A stretch of DNA of 64,000 nt from Flavobacteriaceae bacterium (GCA_947446865.1 CANFHX010000014.1:1-64000), one strand, 5' to 3'. Positions 43,058 to 52,227 are shown, counted from the stretch's first letter. Notes: generated from the sequence alone by a model not told the origin. Numbers and translations: made by a program.

Positions 43058-44341
43058 ATGAAAAAAAGAATGTTAGTAGTTGTCGTAGCTTTTATTGCAA
43101 CGTATACTTATGCTCAAGAAGAAAGAAGTGAAAAGGACCTATACAATCATTGGTCTATTGAATTGAATGTAGGGCAGAATAGACCAATAAGACCTTTTTC
43201 TTCAGGTTATTTTACTTCCAAACCGAACACTTACTTTTATTTTAACGGAATTGAACATTATGATCTAGGTGCAAGATATATGTTTTCTAATGTCTTCGGT
43301 TTGAAAGCAGATCTAGGTTATGATGAAATTAAAAATCAAGCTGGAAGCGGATCTTTAGATTTTAATCTTAAACAATATCGTTTAGGTATTCAAGGGGTTA
43401 TCAATTTGTCAAGATTATTACGATTTGAGTCTTTTACTAATCGTATAGGTTTATTGACTCATGGTGGTGTACAATTTTCAAAATTAACACCACAAATAGG
43501 TGTAAATCAAAATGTTTCGGAAGATAACGGTGGAATAATTTTAGGATTAACTCCGCAATATCGATTGACTAACTGGTTAGCAATTACAGGTGATTTTACG
43601 TATCTAAATAACTTAAGACAACATTTCAATTGGGATGGATCTTATTCTGATGATACAAATAATCTTACTGGTTCTATTTATAATACCTCCCTTGGACTAA
43701 CTTTTTATTTAGGGGATAAAGATAAAGTACATGCAGATTGGTACGTTTCTAAGGTTTCTAAAGTTGATGAAGATGCTAGAAAACGAATAGCTGAAATTGA
43801 AAAATCGATGAAAGATACCGATAAAGACGGTGTTCCGGATTATTTAGATTTACAAAACAATACTCCTGCTGGAATTGTTGTAGATACTAAAGGAAGATTT
43901 ATTGATTTGAATAAAAATGGAATTCCTGATGAATTAGAACCAGAACAGCCTAAAAAAGCAGAACCAATTGTAGAGAATAATGATCCATTTAAAACAACAT
44001 TAGAAAGCGGGAATCTAAATATTAATGTGTTTTTTGATGTAAATGAAGACATCCCTAATAAAGGATCCGAAAATAATATTCATTTGTTATCTCAGTATTT
44101 AAAAAATTATCCAGAATCGAAAATTAAACTTACAGGATTTGCGGATGTTCGTGGTGGAGAACAACATAATATGGACCTATCTAAACGAAGAGCAATTAAA
44201 CTTAAAAACTTCTTAGCTTCTACAGGTGTAAATGAAAACAGGATGACTATAAGCGCAGAAGGGGTTGATACAACCTACCCAAGTTCTTCCAAAACTGGAC
44301 TTGATTTAGCACGAAGAGTTTCTGTGCAATTAATGAAATAA
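43058..44341 (+). CDS. OmpA-family outer-membrane protein
   Basis: This is a 427-aa protein with a signal peptide (1-19, ending TYAQ). A predicted 8-strand beta barrel covers about residues 25-225. A short calcium-binding thrombospondin-3-like segment follows (TDKDGVPDYLDLQ, DLNKNGIPDELEPE). The C-terminal OmpA domain (about 300-427) binds peptidoglycan, with LTGFADVRGGEQHNMDLSKR and GVDTTYP. It anchors the outer membrane to the wall. A terminator follows. Confidence 0.92.
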   Translation: MKKRMLVVVVAFIATYTYAQEERSEKDLYNHWSIELNVGQNRPIRPFSSGYFTSKPNTYFYFNGIEHYDLGARYMFSNVFGLKADLGYDEIKNQAGSGSLDFNLKQYRLGIQGVINLSRLLRFESFTNRIGLLTHGGVQFSKLTPQIGVNQNVSEDNGGIILGLTPQYRLTNWLAITGDFTYLNNLRQHFNWDGSYSDDTNNLTGSIYNTSLGLTFYLGDKDKVHADWYVSKVSKVDEDARKRIAEIEKSMKDTDKDGVPDYLDLQNNTPAGIVVDTKGRFIDLNKNGIPDELEPEQPKKAEPIVENNDPFKTTLESGNLNINVFFDVNEDIPNKGSENNIHLLSQYLKNYPESKIKLTGFADVRGGEQHNMDLSKRRAIKLKNFLASTGVNENRMTISAEGVDTTYPSSSKTGLDLARRVSVQLMK

Positions 44342-44370
44342 GCATAATAATTGAGTTTTAGTTAAATTAA

Positions 44371-44406
44371 ACATCCTTAAAGAAATATCTTTAAGGGTGT
44401 TTTTTT
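44371..44406. terminator. Terminator between ompA-like and acyl-CoA ligase genes
   Basis: ACATCCTTAAAG-aaatat-CTTTAAGGGTGT with one G-T pair is followed by six T residues. The two flanking genes converge here. Confidence 0.85.
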
Positions 44407-44422
44407 GTAATTTAGATACTAA

Positions 44423-46198
44423 TTATGAATTGTATATTTTATCGTAAAGTTTAATGTATTTTTCCTTAACTATTTTGCGTTTGAGTTTAAGAGTAGGAGT
44501 GAGTTCTCCGCCTTCAACACTCCAAACAGAAGGGGTAAGTTCAAAACGTTTTATTTTTTCCCAATTCCCAAATTTTTCATTGTAAAGATTTATATCTTCT
44601 TGAATTTTTTCGATAACTCTAGAATTACAAATAATTTCTTCATTTAAATCACCAATATCAAATCCTTCTTTGGCAGCCCAACTTTTTATATAAGTAAAAT
44701 TAGGTTGAATAAGCGCTGCAGGCATTTTTTCACCATCTCCAATCACCATAATTTGTTCAATGAACAAGGATTGTTTCATGGCATTTTCAATAATTTGTGG
44801 AGCTATATATTTTCCACCAGAAGTTTTAAACATTTCTTTTTTCCGGTCGGTAATTTTCAAGAACCCTTCGCTATCTACTTCACCAATATCTCCAGTATGG
44901 AAATATCCTTCATAAATAGTTTCGTTGGTTAGTTTCTCATCTTTATAATATCCCATCATAACGTTTGGCCCTTTACAAAGTATTTCGCCATCTGAAGCAA
45001 TTTTAACTTCCACATTTTGAATTACTTTACCAACGGTTCCAATTTTAAAACCATGATTTCGTATGTCATTAACGGTAATAACGGGAGAGGTTTCGGTTAA
45101 TCCATAACCTTCCATCACAGGCATTCCTGCTGCAGCAAATACTCTAGTTAGACGTTGTTGTAAAGCAGCACTTCCTGAAACTAATACATTTAAATTTCCG
45201 CCTAAGCCCTCTTTCCATTTGCTAAAAACTAATTTCCGAGCTACTTTTAATTGAAGTTCATACCAAATTCCATTGGCTCCATAAGGTTCGTAGCGCAATC
45301 CTAAATCAACAGACCAAAAGAATAATTTTCTTTTAATGCCTGTAAGCGCAGATCCCTTTTCAATTATTTTATCGTATACTTTTTCTAAAAGCCTTGGAAC
45401 TACTGAAAAAACGGTTGGTTTTACTTCGTTGATGTTAACAGAAAGTTTATCAATGCTTTCGGCAAAATAAATAGAAACCGAATAATATTGGTAGATATAC
45501 AGAATTACCCTTTCAAAAATATGACAAATAGGAAGGAAACTTAAAGCCACACTAGTTCCTTCTTCAAATGGAATTCTTGGGGAACTATCCAATACATTGG
45601 ATACAATATTGTTGTGAGAAAGCATTACACCCTTTGGTTTCCCGGTGGTTCCAGAGGTGTAAATTATTGTTGCTAATTCTTCAGGTTTTACATTTTCTTT
45701 TCGTTCTTCTACCAAATATTGGTTAGAAGTATCTTCGCCTAAAGCTAAAAGTTCTGCCCAGTTTTTGCATCCTATAATTTCATTAAAAGAATAAACTTCT
45801 TTTAATTGAGGTACATTATTTTTAATGAGATTTACTTTGCGAAGGACTTCTTCATCTGATACAAAGCAATAACTAGCTTCACTATGATTTAAAATGAATT
45901 CATAATCTTCCTCCGAAATGGTTGGATAAATAGGTACTGTTTGGGCACCTGTTTGTAATGCCCCAATATCCATAATATTCCATTCGGTTCTATTACTGGA
46001 AGATATAATTGCAATTTTATCATTTTTTTCTACACCAATGCGAAGTAATGCTCTTGAAATTGCATTGGCTTTATCTATATATTCTTGCGTGGAAGTTTCT
46101 ATCCATTTACCATTGTATTTAGTTACAAGGCAGGCGGATAGATTGTTTTTTTCTAATTGATAATATGGAAAATCGAAAAGACGGGTGATAGAAATCAT
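44423..46198 (-). CDS. Long-chain fatty acid-CoA ligase
   Basis: This is a 591-aa AMP-binding enzyme that activates fatty acids to acyl-CoA at the expense of ATP, feeding beta-oxidation or lipid synthesis. The P-loop IIYTSGTTGKPKGVMLSH lies near residue 178, EGYGLTETSPV near 360, and YFHTGDIG, then DRKKEMFKTSGGKYI near 460. The length matches the FadD15-like group of Bacteroidota. It supplies substrate for the beta-oxidation genes 5 kb away. Confidence 0.93.
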   Translation of the reverse strand: MISITRLFDFPYYQLEKNNLSACLVTKYNGKWIETSTQEYIDKANAISRALLRIGVEKNDKIAIISSSNRTEWNIMDIGALQTGAQTVPIYPTISEEDYEFILNHSEASYCFVSDEEVLRKVNLIKNNVPQLKEVYSFNEIIGCKNWAELLALGEDTSNQYLVEERKENVKPEELATIIYTSGTTGKPKGVMLSHNNIVSNVLDSSPRIPFEEGTSVALSFLPICHIFERVILYIYQYYSVSIYFAESIDKLSVNINEVKPTVFSVVPRLLEKVYDKIIEKGSALTGIKRKLFFWSVDLGLRYEPYGANGIWYELQLKVARKLVFSKWKEGLGGNLNVLVSGSAALQQRLTRVFAAAGMPVMEGYGLTETSPVITVNDIRNHGFKIGTVGKVIQNVEVKIASDGEILCKGPNVMMGYYKDEKLTNETIYEGYFHTGDIGEVDSEGFLKITDRKKEMFKTSGGKYIAPQIIENAMKQSLFIEQIMVIGDGEKMPAALIQPNFTYIKSWAAKEGFDIGDLNEEIICNSRVIEKIQEDINLYNEKFGNWEKIKRFELTPSVWSVEGGELTPTLKLKRKIVKEKYIKLYDKIYNS

Positions 46199-46312
46199 TT
46201 ATTGGTTTGTGCTAATTTTATGCAAATTAATCAATAAATTATATATTAACAATATATTTTCAATTATAGTTATAGTATTTAGTAATTTTGCACAAAATTA
46301 TATTCCCAATTA

Positions 46313-48241
46313 ATGAAAAGATTTCCAAGATATAACGAATATAAAGTGTTGTTTTACAGGATAATTTTGGCCTATTTGTTTTATATGGTAGCTCGAATTT
46401 TGTTCTTTGTTTACAATATAAATTTAGTAAAAATAGATTCGTTTACTGATTTTATCACTTTATCCTATCACGGAATTGCTTTTGATACCACTACAATACT
46501 GTATATCAATTCGTTATTTATTATATTGTCTGTTTTTCCATTAGTTGTTAATGCTAAAAAAGGCTTTCAAAAGTTTTTGTTTTATCTTTATTTTTCTACA
46601 AATTTACTTGCGTTTACTACTAATTTTATTGATTTTATATATTACAAGTATACCTTCAATAGAAGCACTAGAGCCTCTTTGGATACTTTAGAAAATGAAA
46701 GTAATAAAACCCGTTTGTTTTTTAACTTTTTGATGGAATATTGGCACGTTTTCTTGTTGTTTTTCTTATGCGCTTATATTTGGATTTATTTGTATAAAAA
46801 AGTTAAAATACAAGACTACATACCAAATACCTCCTTTAAGTATTTTGCAATTTCAACTTTAAGTTTTCTATTACTTACCACCATGTGTATAGGTGGAATT
46901 AGAGGCGATTTTAGTAAAAGCACAAGACCGATAAATTTATTGGATGCTAGCAGGTATGTTACCGATGCTTCCCAAGCCGATTATGTGTTAAATACTCCAT
47001 TTGCTATTATTAGAACTTGGAATACTAATACGTTTCAGAAAGTGAATTTGGTTTCTAAAGCCACTATAGATTCTTTGATAGTTCCAATAAAACAATACCA
47101 TAACAATCCTAAAACAAAACCAAATGTGGTTATTCTTATTTTAGAAAGTTATGCCAAAGAATACATCAGTGCATTTAATAAAGACAATAAAATACCTAAC
47201 TATAAAGGCTATTCCCCTTTTGTAGATTCGTTAGCACAGCACAGTTTGATTTTTACTAATGGCTATGCCAATGGGTATAAATCTATTCACGGAATGTCGT
47301 CTGTAATTGCAGGAATTCCCTCCTTTAAAGATGCCTTTACTTCGTCACCTTTTCCTAAACAAAAAATTGAATCGTTGGTTTCTATTTTGAAAAGCGAAGG
47401 CTATGATACTTCTTTTTTTCATGGTGCGCCTAATGGTTCTATGGGATTTCTTGGTTTCGGAAATATCTTAGGCTACGATAATTATTATGGTAAAAATGAA
47501 TATAATAATGACGCCGATTTTGATGGTTCTTGGGGAATTTGGGACGAACCATTTATGCAATATTTTAATAAAACGCTTTCGCAAAAGAAAGGACCTTTTA
47601 TGGCTACCTTATTTTCGGTTTCTTCCCACGAGCCTTATGTAATTCCTGAGAAATACGAAGGTAAATTTCCAAAAGGAGATAACCCAATCCACCAATGCAT
47701 TGGCTACACCGATTATTCCTTAAAGCAATTTTTTAAAGCCGCCAAAAAAGAAGCGTGGTACCAAAACACTATTTTTGTATTGGTTGCCGATCATGATAAT
47801 TTGATTTATTATCCCGAATATGGTAAAGATCAGAATTTTCACACAGTTCCGATTTTGTTTTTTACGCCAAATGAAAAATACAAAGGAGTAAATAAAGATT
47901 GGGCACAACAAATAGATATTTATCCTACTTTATTAGATATGATGGGTTATGATAAACCTTTTAGAAGTTGGGGTAGGAGTTTAATAAGTAATGATAAGGT
48001 AAAACCTTTTGTTATGCGTTATTCATCCGATAAATACCAAATGATGAGCGGAAATTATATTTGTACTTTTGATGGAGAAAAAGCAGTAGGTTTCTATAAT
48101 AAAGAAGATAAAGATTTGAAAAACAATTTAATAAGTCGTCGAACTCCAGAAATGAACTTGTTAGAAGTGCGATGCAAAGCGTTTTTGCAAGATTACATGG
48201 AACGAATTATTGATAAAAAATTGACTTCTAAAGACAAATAA
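46313..48241 (+). CDS. LTA-synthase-like membrane sulfatase/phosphotransferase
   Basis: This is a 642-aa protein with about five membrane helices in residues 15-200 and a sulfatase-fold extracytoplasmic domain (about 260-580). Key parts are VVILILESYAKEYI, with the metal Glu, then YANGYKSIHGMSSVIAGIPS in the position of the nucleophile Ser/Thr, SFFHGAPNGSMGF, SSHEPYVIPEKYEG and FVLVADHDN. LtaS/MdoB relatives transfer phosphoglycerol or phosphoethanolamine from lipids. In a Gram-negative without LTA the acceptor is unknown. A Cys-phosphatase gene follows after 2 bases, so the two probably work together. Confidence 0.88.
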   Translation: MKRFPRYNEYKVLFYRIILAYLFYMVARILFFVYNINLVKIDSFTDFITLSYHGIAFDTTTILYINSLFIILSVFPLVVNAKKGFQKFLFYLYFSTNLLAFTTNFIDFIYYKYTFNRSTRASLDTLENESNKTRLFFNFLMEYWHVFLLFFLCAYIWIYLYKKVKIQDYIPNTSFKYFAISTLSFLLLTTMCIGGIRGDFSKSTRPINLLDASRYVTDASQADYVLNTPFAIIRTWNTNTFQKVNLVSKATIDSLIVPIKQYHNNPKTKPNVVILILESYAKEYISAFNKDNKIPNYKGYSPFVDSLAQHSLIFTNGYANGYKSIHGMSSVIAGIPSFKDAFTSSPFPKQKIESLVSILKSEGYDTSFFHGAPNGSMGFLGFGNILGYDNYYGKNEYNNDADFDGSWGIWDEPFMQYFNKTLSQKKGPFMATLFSVSSHEPYVIPEKYEGKFPKGDNPIHQCIGYTDYSLKQFFKAAKKEAWYQNTIFVLVADHDNLIYYPEYGKDQNFHTVPILFFTPNEKYKGVNKDWAQQIDIYPTLLDMMGYDKPFRSWGRSLISNDKVKPFVMRYSSDKYQMMSGNYICTFDGEKAVGFYNKEDKDLKNNLISRRTPEMNLLEVRCKAFLQDYMERIIDKKLTSKDK

Positions 48242-48243
48242 AG

Positions 48244-48831
48244 ATGAGTATTAAAAAGAAAATAGTTGCAGCACTTGTATTGGTAGTATTAGTTGTTGCT
48301 GGAAAATATGTTTACGACCGTCATATTAATCATAATTTTATGACTATTACAGAAGGGAAAGTATATAAAAGTGGTACTATTCCTCCGGATGAAATTGAAA
48401 GTTATGTAAAAAAATACCATATTAAATCGATAGTAGATTTACGTTTTCCAGGAACTGGAGATGATGTAAATAATCCTGAAGTTCCTGCTGAGTTAACTGC
48501 CGAGAAACTGGCAATTGCTAAAATCCCTGGAGTAAACTATTATAATGATGGTTCGGATCAAGTTCCAAATCAAAAGAATTTAGATGTTTTCTTTAAAATT
48601 ATGGATAATAAAAACAATTATCCAGTTCTAATTCATTGCTACCATGGGATAGGTAGAGCCCAAATGTATTCTGCAATTTACCGAATTGAATACGAAGGTT
48701 TCTCTAATGAAGATGCACGCCATAAAGCAGCTTTTCCATTTACCTTTAGCTCTTTTGACGATGGAAAACCTAAAGGAGAATATCTAAAAGCTTATAAAAG
48801 CAGAAAACAATTAGCAATTTCCAATAAATAA
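48244..48831 (+). CDS. Membrane-anchored Cys-based phosphatase
   Basis: This is a 195-aa protein with an N-terminal membrane anchor or signal (residues 6-22, KIVAALVLVVLVVAGKYV). It has the dual-specificity phosphatase signature HCYHGIGRA, with C132 and R138 as the CX5R nucleophile and phosphate-binding residue. SIVDLRFPG carries the probable general-acid-region Asp. It begins 2 bases after the LTA-synthase-like gene. The pairing suggests dephosphorylation of a lipid or glycan phosphate made by that enzyme, rather than protein phosphotyrosine. Confidence 0.85.
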   Translation: MSIKKKIVAALVLVVLVVAGKYVYDRHINHNFMTITEGKVYKSGTIPPDEIESYVKKYHIKSIVDLRFPGTGDDVNNPEVPAELTAEKLAIAKIPGVNYYNDGSDQVPNQKNLDVFFKIMDNKNNYPVLIHCYHGIGRAQMYSAIYRIEYEGFSNEDARHKAAFPFTFSSFDDGKPKGEYLKAYKSRKQLAISNK

Positions 48832-48902
48832 TAAAACTTCATTTTTTTTCAATAATATAATATTTTCTAAATATTATATAAAATATTTTATTTCCATTTG
48901 TC

Positions 48903-49016
48903 TATATTTGTACGTATTTTGTCTACAAATGAATTTGTAAACATTCCGATAAAGCAATTTAGCGACACTTAATCGGATTAGATACTTAAGGGATAATAAA
49001 ATATTTATTTGAAAAA
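48903..49016 (+). promoter_or_regulatory. Promoter and structured leader of the cupin gene
   Basis: TATATTTG (48903-48910) fits the -7 consensus and leaves a leader of about 100 bases. It contains ACAAAT-ga-ATTTGT (48925-48938) and TCCGAT (48945-48950) pairing with ATCGGA (48972-48977). A leader of this length is unusual here. Confidence 0.4.
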
Positions 49017-49373
49017 ATGGGAAAAACTTTTGAAAGTTCAGAATTAGAAAAAGGCAAAACTCATATTATTGTCGAGATAATTGAATATATGGCCAATGCC
49101 GTTGTTAGCAAAACTATAATTAAAAAAACCACTGGAAATGTTACTATTTCTTCTTTTGATGCTGGTGAAGAATTAGACGAAAAAATTTCTCCATTCGATA
49201 CTTATATACAAATAATTGATGGCACTGCAGAGATTACTATAAATGATAAAGTATTTAAATTAAAACTTGGTGAAGGTATTGTCATTCCAGCGCATGCAAA
49301 ACACCATTTTAATGCTAACGAACAATTTAAAATGATTTCAACAGTTATTAAAAGTGGGTATGAGGATTTATAA
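49017..49373 (+). CDS. Small cupin-domain protein
   Basis: This is a 118-aa single-domain cupin. Motif-like regions are ISPFDTYIQIIDGTAEITIN and GEGIVIPAHAKHHFNA, in which HAKHH supplies possible metal-binding histidines, though the first motif lacks the usual HxH. Small cupins are often metal-dependent oxygenases, isomerases or ligand sensors. The phrase FESSELEKGKTHIIVEIIEYM at the N terminus is typical of a group found near metabolic genes in anaerobes and Bacteroidota. Substrate unknown. A terminator follows. Confidence 0.8.
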   Translation: MGKTFESSELEKGKTHIIVEIIEYMANAVVSKTIIKKTTGNVTISSFDAGEELDEKISPFDTYIQIIDGTAEITINDKVFKLKLGEGIVIPAHAKHHFNANEQFKMISTVIKSGYEDL

Positions 49374-49418
49374 ATTTTTAATAAGCTAATATTTGTATTG
49401 TTATAATATTACTATTCT

Positions 49419-49447
49419 AAAAACACTATTTAATAGTGTTTTTTTTT
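49419..49447 (+). terminator. Terminator after the cupin gene
   Basis: AAAAACACTA-tttaa-TAGTGTTTTT is a perfect stem with a T-run of nine bases. Confidence 0.8.
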
Positions 49448-49527
49448 GTTTCTAACTAGAAATAATAATCTGTAATTAATATAAAATTTTAAAGAAATCT
49501 TATAATATTTCTCAAACGTAAACACTG

Positions 49528-49710
49528 CATCTTTGTAAAAAGAAAATCAAGTTAGTTATTGCTTTTTAGAACTTCTCTTTTATAAAAAGGAAAAAGTAAT
49601 TAATGATAAATTGGCTTGGTTATGTGGGCAACGTAGAGTTTACGGAAGACTACGAATACACGTAAGAGTCAATTGTATGCACAGGAAGTTTATCTTCCTG
49701 TGCTTTTTTT
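49528..49710 (+). ncRNA. Candidate small structured RNA
   Basis: CATCTTTG (49528-49535) resembles a -7 element, so transcription may start near 49542. TTATTGCTTTTT (49556-49567) can pair with AAAAAGTAATTAA (49591-49603). AATTGGCTTGGTTATGTG (49609-49626) can pair, with bulges and G-U pairs, with CACGTAAGAGTCAATT (49659-49674), enclosing the hairpin CGTAG/CTACG (49632-49636, 49650-49654). A terminator GCACAGGAAG-tttat-CTTCCTGTGC with seven T residues ends it (49679-49710). No coding frame fits. The long bulged stem resembles 6S-type RNAs (6S-Flavo is one possibility), but identity is unproven. Confidence 0.55.
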
Positions 49711-49872
49711 TGTGCTTTTTTCTAAAAAAAAAAACAATAGTATAACCCTAAAGGATGAATTTGCATTATCATAAATTTTATTTTAATATAAAATTAATAG
49801 TAATTCAGTAATCAAATAATTGCTAGAATATTTTTTTTGAGATTGCTCTAATAACTTAGAAGTTTCTTTTAT
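49711..49872. other. AT-rich gap after the small RNA
   Basis: No gene, promoter or repeat of note was seen before the stop codon of the minus-strand secreted-protein gene. Confidence 0.5.
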
Positions 49873-50859
49873 TTATTTTAAAAATTCGGATAAATCTATT
49901 TTCCAAAGAGCTGGCGGTGTATGAATCAAACTTTTAAAATCAAATTTTTCATTGGATAAATAATAAAAAGTGCCATCCGTTGCAATGCCTTCTATTTGAT
50001 GAAAAGGAATTTGTAGTTTTATTTTTCGATGATTTCCTTCAAAAAAATCATGTTTAGGAAAATCGTAAAGCAAATACAAAAAAGGCTTTAAGAATCTCGT
50101 ATATCCGCAAAGAACAACTTGTTTTTTTGTTTCGTTATAGGTTACTCCGGTAATCAGACCTTTTACATCAAGCATTCCTTTTGCTTTAGCGATAAAATTC
50201 CCAGGAACTTTCGGCAAAACATAAAGAGTAGTTTTTCGGGATTTCCATTGTTTGGAAAATAGATAAATACTGTCTTTACTGACCACGAATGCCTCCAAAT
50301 CAAAATCGGTAGTATTCGGTTTTTGTTTTTGAAATTCTTTTTGATTTGAATAGGAAAAAGAAATGGTATCAATACTAGGTTTTTCTTCCAAAAAAGATGT
50401 TTTTGATACCCTAAGAATATGTAAATCGTTGCGATTTCCTAGGTAATTATTTCCCGTATCTGCAATATAAATATAAGTGCTGTCTTGCGAAATCTCTTCC
50501 CAATCTTTATTTAAAACTTTTGGGAGTTTTATTTTACGAAGCACCTCTCCAGAAGTTGTATCCAATTCATAAATACTTGTATCGGCATCATCATTGTGGC
50601 TCCACAAACTTCCTTGAAAATAAATCAATCCCGAGCTTTCGGTTAAAGTAGATGGCAAATTAGCAACTAATTGAGCTTTGATAGTTGTAGAATTGTATTT
50701 GCAACTTCCATCATTTATAGTTGCATCTTCCTCCTGATTGTTGGCAAGTGGATCGGTGCAGCCCTGTTTTTGGGCAGTTGCTAAAGTTTCACAAAAAAAA
50801 ATAGACATTATAAATACCAATCTCAAAATGGATTTATAATGTCTTGTAGTTATTTTCAT
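49873..50859 (-). CDS. Secreted beta-propeller-like protein
   Basis: This is a 328-aa exported protein with an N-terminal signal (LRLVFIMSIFFCETLATAQ). The mature start carries GCTDPLANNQEEDATINDGS, a cysteine-bounded motif common in secreted Bacteroidota proteins. The rest has repeated YIYIADTGNNYLGNRNDL-type strands and ends HQIEGIATDGTFYYLSNE, as in SdiA-regulated/esterase-like beta propellers. Function unknown. The start at 50859 was chosen because it is the first ATG; the in-frame TTG at 50877 overlaps the spacer. The gene follows the CvfB-like gene on the same strand after 23 bases and may be co-transcribed. Confidence 0.7.
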   Translation of the reverse strand: MKITTRHYKSILRLVFIMSIFFCETLATAQKQGCTDPLANNQEEDATINDGSCKYNSTTIKAQLVANLPSTLTESSGLIYFQGSLWSHNDDADTSIYELDTTSGEVLRKIKLPKVLNKDWEEISQDSTYIYIADTGNNYLGNRNDLHILRVSKTSFLEEKPSIDTISFSYSNQKEFQKQKPNTTDFDLEAFVVSKDSIYLFSKQWKSRKTTLYVLPKVPGNFIAKAKGMLDVKGLITGVTYNETKKQVVLCGYTRFLKPFLYLLYDFPKHDFFEGNHRKIKLQIPFHQIEGIATDGTFYYLSNEKFDFKSLIHTPPALWKIDLSEFLK

Positions 50860-50882
50860 ATAAAATTTACTTTGCAAATGAT

Positions 50883-51710
50883 TTATAGCAAATGAATTCC
50901 ATCATCTTTAATCTCAATCAACTTCTCTTTATATAAAAGTCCGATGGCTTTCTTGAAGGTTTTCTTGCTCATTTTCAAAACTGTCTTAATATCTTCGGGA
51001 TTCGAATTGTCGTTTAATCTTAAAAATCCACGACTGGCTCTTAATTCGTTTAGGATAATTTCCGAATTGGGTTCGATACTTTCAAAACCTTGAATATGTA
51101 AAGAAACATCAATTTTTCCGTCAGGACGAATGGTTTTAATGTAGCCCTTCATTTTATCTCCGGTTCGGATGGAATCGTCATAAACTTCATCTTTATAAAC
51201 CAAACCTTTGTGCTGCTGGTTGATGATGACGTTAATTCCGATTTCGGTAATGTGAGATATAATCAAATCAACTTCTTCGTTTTTCTCTAAAGTTACATTT
51301 TCGTTGTTTAAAAACTGATTGGTTTTACTGGAAGCCACTAGTCTATTGGTTTTTTCATCCATATAAAGATACACCAAATAACGTTTTCCTTTTTCCATAG
51401 GACGGGCCTGCTCTTTAAAAGGAACTAGAATATCTTTTTCCATTCCCCAATCCATAAAAGCACCAACTTGATTGACATAATTAACACGCAAAAGTGCAAA
51501 TTCGTTCAAGAAAATATACGGAACTAAGGTTGTTGCCACAGGACGTTCTTCGTGATCCAAATAAACGAAAACGGTAATTTCTTCGCCAATTTCAAATACT
51601 TTTGGGACGTATTTATTAGGTAATAAAACATCTTCTTTCCCATCGGTAAGGAACAAACCTACCTGAGTATCTCTATTTATCGTTAACGTATTGAATTGAC
51701 CAATTTTCAT
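50883..51710 (-). CDS. CvfB-like S1 RNA-binding protein
   Basis: This is a 275-aa protein of the CvfB/YitL family: three S1-like OB folds (about residues 5-60, 70-130 and 145-210) and a C-terminal winged helix (about 220-275). Recognisable pieces are GLFLTDGKEDVLLPNKYVP, VGAFMDWGMEKDILVPFKEQ and GYIKTIRPDGKIDVSL. CvfB influences virulence regulators in Staphylococcus through RNA binding. Here it is probably a general RNA-binding regulator in the cytoplasm. Confidence 0.88.
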   Translation of the reverse strand: MKIGQFNTLTINRDTQVGLFLTDGKEDVLLPNKYVPKVFEIGEEITVFVYLDHEERPVATTLVPYIFLNEFALLRVNYVNQVGAFMDWGMEKDILVPFKEQARPMEKGKRYLVYLYMDEKTNRLVASSKTNQFLNNENVTLEKNEEVDLIISHITEIGINVIINQQHKGLVYKDEVYDDSIRTGDKMKGYIKTIRPDGKIDVSLHIQGFESIEPNSEIILNELRASRGFLRLNDNSNPEDIKTVLKMSKKTFKKAIGLLYKEKLIEIKDDGIHLL

Positions 51711-51740
51711 AATATGCTTGTAATTTTGGCAAAGGTACGA

Positions 51741-51777
51741 AAATGAGTTGGAAGTTGGGAGTTGGAAGATGGGAGTT
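51741..51777. repeat. Short tandem repeat GTTGGAAG/GTTGGGA
   Basis: Four imperfect copies of a 7-8-base G-rich unit lie in the intergenic region between the CvfB-like and higB genes. No coding frame. Confidence 0.5.
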
Positions 51778-51836
51778 CCTAATTGTACTCTTAATTTAAA
51801 TATCTATTTGTTGAATTTTGAAATTTCTTTAAAAAA

Positions 51837-51869
51837 TTTTGATAAATTGTAACTTTTAAGTTACCTTTG
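51837..51869 (+). promoter_or_regulatory. higBA promoter with palindromic operator
   Basis: TTTTG (51837-51841) as -33 and TACCTTTG (51862-51869) as -7 are 20 bases apart, close to the Bacteroidota optimum. The perfect palindrome GTAACTT-TT-AAGTTAC (51849-51864) overlaps the -7 element, the expected place for an antitoxin operator. The higB ATG follows after 4 bases. Confidence 0.65.
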
Positions 51870-51873
51870 AATA

Positions 51874-52227
51874 ATGAAAGTGCGCGAAGTCATAGCATAT
51901 AAGTCTTATTTTGAAGATTTTATAATTGAACTGCCAGAAAAAGTTCAAGATAAAATTTTCAAAATAATAGAGGCTATTGAAACTTTAGAGCGAGTGCCTG
52001 CAAATTATCTAAAATTTATTGAAGGAACTGAAGGATTATTTGAAGCACGAATTCAATTAGGGAGCAATATCTGGAGGGTTTTTTGTTTTTTTGATGCGGG
52101 AAAATTAGTTATTCTATTAAATGGTTTTCAAAAGAAAACGCAAAAAACACCAAAAAAAGAAATTGAAAAAGCATTGCGATTAATGCACCAATATTATCAT
52201 GAAAAATCAAATGAAAATGGAAACTAA
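51874..52227 (+). CDS. higB: HigB/RelE-type toxin
   Basis: This is a 117-aa RelE-fold mRNA interferase, the toxin of a type II pair. The family core is visible in FFEDFIIELPEKVQDKIF-like N-terminal helices (YFEDFIIELPEKVQDKI) and the strands GLFEARIQLGSNIWRVFCFF, LVILLNGFQKKTQKTP. In such enzymes the basic Arg/Lys residues on these strands cleave mRNA on the ribosome. The toxin gene comes first, the HigBA order, and overlaps the antitoxin start by 29 bases. Confidence 0.88.
   Translation: MKVREVIAYKSYFEDFIIELPEKVQDKIFKIIEAIETLERVPANYLKFIEGTEGLFEARIQLGSNIWRVFCFFDAGKLVILLNGFQKKTQKTPKKEIEKALRLMHQYYHEKSNENGN

Noticed and set aside
44480..44495. GAGTAGG match inside the acyl-CoA ligase gene as another leader element
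   Set aside because: It lies within coding sequence, lacks the GGG...CCGAAAACC part and is not before a start codon.
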